Below are positions 6,113 through 8,105 of a stretch of 8,105 nt of DNA, in pieces. The stretch lies in assembly GCA_017961965.1 (NCBI GenBank), contig JAGCWG010000362.1:1-8105 (forward strand), in the 5' to 3' direction. How positions within the stretch are numbered: position 1 is the first letter of the stretch; every line of letters starts with the position of its first letter. The notes under the pieces were generated by a model that searched no databases, was not told where the DNA came from, and was given only the letters and a program-made list of their open reading frames with translations. This DNA comes from Bacteroidaceae bacterium. Lineage in GTDB: Bacteria; Bacteroidota; Bacteroidia; Bacteroidales; Bacteroidaceae. A program made the translations under genes and the position numbers.

Positions 6113-7057
6113 AAGGCAAAGATCGCAAAACAGCTTACCGACCTTATCGGTAACACTCCACTCCTGGAGCTTAACTCTTACTCACAGAAAGAAGGTATCA
6201 CACCTATAACAGCAAAACTCGAGTATTTCAACCCTGCAGGCAGCGCAAAGGACCGTATAGCCTTCAACATGATTCTTCAGGCTGAGAAGGACGGCATAAT
6301 CAAGCCGGGCGCAACAATCATCGAGCCTACAAGCGGTAACACAGGTGTGGGACTTGCATTCGTGAGTGCTGTACGTGGATATAAGCTTATCCTCACAATG
6401 CCTGAGACCATGTCCATCGAGCGCAGAAACCTCGTGAAGGCATACGGCGCACAGGTAGTCCTCACTCCAGGTTCAGAGGGTATGAAGGGCGCTATCGCCA
6501 AGGCTATCGAGCTTCGTGACAGCATCCCTGGCTCAGTCATCCCACAGCAGTTTGAGAACCCAGCCAACCCAGCCATCCACTATGCCACAACAGCCGAGGA
6601 GATATGGCGCGACACAGACGGCAAGATTGACATCTTCGTAGCAGGTGTAGGTACAGGCGGAACAATATCAGGTGTAGGCAAGCGTCTCAAGGAGCTCAAT
6701 CCTAACGTGAAGATTATCGCCGTAGAGCCAGAGACATCAGCCGTACTCTCAGGCGAGCCAGCAGGAAGCCACAAGATACAGGGTATCGGTGCAGGATTCG
6801 TGCCAAAGACATTCAACCGTGACGCTGTAGATGAGATATTCAAGGCACCTAACGATGCTGCCATCCTCACAAGCCGCAAGCTTGCTGCAACAGAAGGTCT
6901 CCTCGTAGGTATCAGCTCAGGTGCAGCAGCATACGCAGCAACACAGATTGCAAAGCTCCCTGAGAACAAGGGCAAGCGCATCGTCGTTCTCCTCCCAGAC
7001 ACAGGCGAACGCTACCTCAGTACCGTCCTCTACGACTTTGAGAACTACCCATTGTAA
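6113..7057 (+). CDS. cysK: Cysteine synthase (O-acetylserine sulfhydrylase), start codon AAG in place of ATG
   Basis: Makes cysteine from O-acetylserine and sulfide in the cytoplasm, using PLP. Coding sequence in one open frame begins with [19 protein letters not shown] (from 6116), the usual CysK N-terminus. Numbering the AAG as residue 1 gives 314 aa, the normal length. Key elements are the PLP lysine Lys46 in NPAGSAKDR (40-48), the substrate loop TSGNTG (73-78), the phosphate loop GTGGT (180-184) and SSGAA (268-272). No ATG, GTG or TTG occurs in frame between the stop at 6038 and the ATG at 6269. Starting at 6269 would lose the first 52 residues, including Lys46, and give a dead enzyme. 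Either a T-to-A change (true mutation or sequence error) removed the start, or initiation is non-canonical. The rest shows no frameshift or decay. Confidence 0.85.
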   Translation, partial: KAKIAKQLTDLIGNTPLLELNSYSQKEGITPITAKLEYFNPAGSAKDRIAFNMILQAEKDGIIKPGATIIEPTSGNTGVGLAFVSAVRGYKLILTMPETMSIERRNLVKAYGAQVVLTPGSEGMKGAIAKAIELRDSIPGSVIPQQFENPANPAIHYATTAEEIWRDTDGKIDIFVAGVGTGGTISGVGKRLKELNPNVKIIAVEPETSAVLSGEPAGSHKIQGIGAGFVPKTFNRDAVDEIFKAPNDAAILTSRKLAATEGLLVGISSGAAAYAATQIAKLPENKGKRIVVLLPDTGERYLSTVLYDFENYPL

Positions 7058-7078
7058 AAAGGGGTATTCCCTTTTTAC
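7054..7078 (+). terminator. Hairpin terminator overlapping the cysK stop
   Basis: GTAAAAAGGG (7054-7063) pairs perfectly over 10 bp with CCCTTTTTAC (7069-7078) around GTATT. The stop codon TAA (7055-7057) is inside the left arm. The five-T run is within the right arm, and no further T-run follows. Confidence 0.7.
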
Positions 7079-7404
7079 AGTTAACAATTATAAGTTAACA
7101 GTTAAAAGTGGAGTTCACAAGTTTATAAGTTATTCAAGTTTAGCTTGTAGTTAAATTGTAGTTAAAATGGAGTTATATAGGAAGTTAAAAAGACGTTTGA
7201 TTGTTTGCGGATTATCTTGTAAAAACACTTTGCGATGGACATTCGTCTTTTTTACTCCACTTTAACCACTCTTTAACTCCTTTTTAACTCCTTGCAAGTA
7301 AAGCGTCAGCTGAACTTGCGAAATTTGAATAAGTTATAGAGTCCACAACTTATTTGAAACCTATAACCTATGGAGTTAGGAGTTTCTTCTCCCCTCTCCT
7401 TCCT

Positions 7405-7460
7405 TTTCCCTTAGCATCCTCTACAATTCTCCACGAATTTGTACAGGATACTAAGGGAAA
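7405..7460. repeat. Long near-perfect hairpin
   Basis: Arms 7405-7420 (TTTCCCTTAGCATCCT) and 7445-7460 pair at 15 of 16 positions. The stem continues inward with TACAA (7422-7426) to TTGTA (7439-7443), then TTC to GAA, around a TCCAC loop with one bulged T. About 24 base pairs form in 56 nt. The left arm lies in a 30-nt pyrimidine-only run (7383-7412). No T-run follows on either strand, so it does not look like a simple terminator; a small structured RNA or a mobile palindromic element is possible. Confidence 0.7.
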
Positions 7461-7549
7461 CTTCATGTTATAGCCACAAAATATCATTATGCTACCTCCA
7501 TCCGAACAATCCCAATCATTTCGTCACTCAGCACATCACACCAAAATCA

Positions 7550-7593
7550 CGAAGGATTAACGAAACATTAGCGAAGGATTAACGAAAGATTCC
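7550..7593. repeat. Four 11-bp tandem repeats
   Basis: CGAAGGATTAA, CGAAACATTAG, CGAAGGATTAA and CGAAAGATTCC are consecutive, gap-free 11-mers. Shifted by a few bases (TTAGCGAAGGA) they match the right-hand array at 200-287 (TAGCGGAGGAT), so both loci appear to belong to one repeat family. Confidence 0.8.
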
Positions 7594-7657
7594 TTACTAT
7601 CATTTTGTAAGCAAAAACGACTATGAGTAGAAAGAGAATAAAGATTTCCACATTTCT

Positions 7658-7689
7658 TTTGGCTATTTCATAAGAAATATGTTTCTTTG
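7658..7689 (+). promoter_or_regulatory. Bacteroidetes-type promoter for the small AT-rich gene
   Basis: TTTG at 7658-7661 is an exact -33 element. After 20 bp comes TTTCTTTG (7682-7689), matching TAnnTTTG except one base. Transcription would start near 7695, downstream of the ATG at 7679, so the ATG at 7715 is the preferred start. Confidence 0.5.
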
Positions 7690-7714
7690 CAAACGAGAAA
7701 AAGAGACTCACACA

Positions 7715-8056
7715 ATGACTAATATTGCAAAACAACATATTAAGGAAGAATTAGCAGGAAAACTAAAACAAGAACATTGCTTTTGGTCTTATTCTGCGGA
7801 CTCTATCAATAGCATCCCTGATGACATATTGATTGAGAAAACTTTAATATACCTTGATATAGACGAAATCAATAGTCTTTTTCTTCTTTTTCCTTTCAAG
7901 AAAATAAAACAAGTATGGTTAGAGCAAATGGTTCCACAAGGTGAATATATGTACACCTTAAACCGTTTTTTAGCATGGTACTACTTCCACGCAAAACAAC
8001 CAGACAAATATATCAAATCCATGTCAACAAGACATTTCAACAGGTATTTCCAATGA
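7715..8056 (+). CDS. Small protein, probable partner of an AbiEii-like nucleotidyltransferase
   Basis: A 113-aa protein without signal peptide or membrane segment. A charged N-terminal helix (about 4-20) is followed by FWSYS (23-27), IPDDILIEKTLIYLDIDEINSLF with acidic and hydrophobic alternation, a basic KKIKQVWLEQM segment, and LNRFLAWYYFHAKQPDKYI near the end. This pattern resembles small Bacteroidetes proteins (DUF6922-like, from memory) encoded just before AbiEii/AbiGii-type nucleotidyltransferases and proposed as their antitoxin or partner; the assignment is not certain. The stop codon overlaps the next ATG (ATGA), implying translational coupling. Its codons are clearly more AT-rich than metY or cysK, which suggests horizontal acquisition. 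ATG 7679 would add 12 residues but precedes the likely transcription start. Confidence 0.7.
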   Translation: MTNIAKQHIKEELAGKLKQEHCFWSYSADSINSIPDDILIEKTLIYLDIDEINSLFLLFPFKKIKQVWLEQMVPQGEYMYTLNRFLAWYYFHAKQPDKYIKSMSTRHFNRYFQ

Positions 8057-8105
8057 CAGCATTAGCTCCACATACAACACTCATAATTGACAAAGCAACA
8101 AAACT
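8053..8105 (+). CDS. 5' end of a coupled gene, possibly AbiEii-type nucleotidyltransferase (partial)
   Basis: Begins at the ATG overlapping the previous stop codon (ATGA) and stays open to the window edge, encoding only 17 residues (MTALAPHTTLIIDKATK). That is too short for a domain call. The arrangement with the upstream small gene suggests the toxin-like nucleotidyltransferase of a type IV (AbiE-like) system, purely from context and a remembered similarity of N-termini. Confidence 0.45.
   Translation, partial: MTALAPHTTLIIDKATK

Larger units (their letters stand above)
7079..7714. other. Gene-free, repeat-rich spacer after cysK
   Basis: No gene is supported. 7079-7190 is rich in degenerate GTTAA units on the plus strand and 7250-7300 carries TTTAACTCC units in the opposite sense, together an imperfect inverted region; AAAAAGACG (7187-7195) pairs with CGTCTTTTT (7244-7252). 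TATAAGTTATTCAA near 7120-7135 has a one-mismatch inverted partner near 7325-7340. An all-pyrimidine run (7383-7412) overlaps a long hairpin (7405-7460), and four 11-mers lie at 7550-7593. The last part holds the promoter of the next gene. Confidence 0.6.

Noticed and set aside
6580..7002. 140-codon minus-strand frame inside cysK
   Set aside because: Antisense shadow of cysK, produced by its codon bias.
6269..7057. cysK starting at ATG 6269 (262 aa)
   Set aside because: It would remove 52 conserved residues, including the PLP lysine; coding sequence clearly continues upstream in the same frame to 6116.
7679..7714. ATG 7679 as start of the small AT-rich gene
   Set aside because: It precedes the likely transcription start, and the 12 added residues include the promoter -7 element.

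Overview
The window looks like chromosome from a gut- or oral-type Bacteroidales, most likely Prevotella or a close relative. The reasons are protein-level resemblance to Bacteroidales families, the absence of Shine-Dalgarno sequences, A-rich start regions, and promoter-like sites matching the Bacteroidetes pattern (about TTTG at -33, TAnnTTTG at -7). No database search was possible, so the genus is an inference.

Layout. 1-446: gene-free, with 11-bp tandem repeats arranged as two inverted arrays. 447-1924: a promoter, a leader able to fold as an H-type pseudoknot, and metY (O-acetylhomoserine sulfhydrylase), closed by a strong hairpin. 2026-3105 (minus): a secreted esterase-like/phytase-like protein. 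3106-3438: repeats. 3439-5487 (minus): a patatin-like phospholipase fused to an outer-membrane beta-barrel (type Vd autotransporter type). 5488-6112: a dense divergent regulatory region with a Z-DNA-prone palindrome, a large inverted repeat with phased A-tracts, opposed promoters, an operator-like dyad, an 18-bp stem-loop and ten octamer repeats. 6113-7057: cysK (cysteine synthase), intact in sequence except that the expected ATG reads AAG. 7079-7714: a gene-free repeat-rich spacer with a long hairpin. 7715-8105: an AT-rich small gene overlapping by ATGA a gene cut by the window end, resembling the small partner plus nucleotidyltransferase of AbiE-type toxin-antitoxin loci.

Functionally, metY and cysK are the two sulfide-fixing enzymes (homocysteine from O-acetylhomoserine, cysteine from O-acetylserine). 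Both have long 5' leaders with structure, but of different kinds. The two minus-strand genes encode envelope or exported proteins and look like separate transcription units.

The most notable points are the metY leader pseudoknot, the lost cysK start codon, and the unusual repeats between genes: 11-mers, octamers, ACAGAG-type repeats and phased A-tracts.
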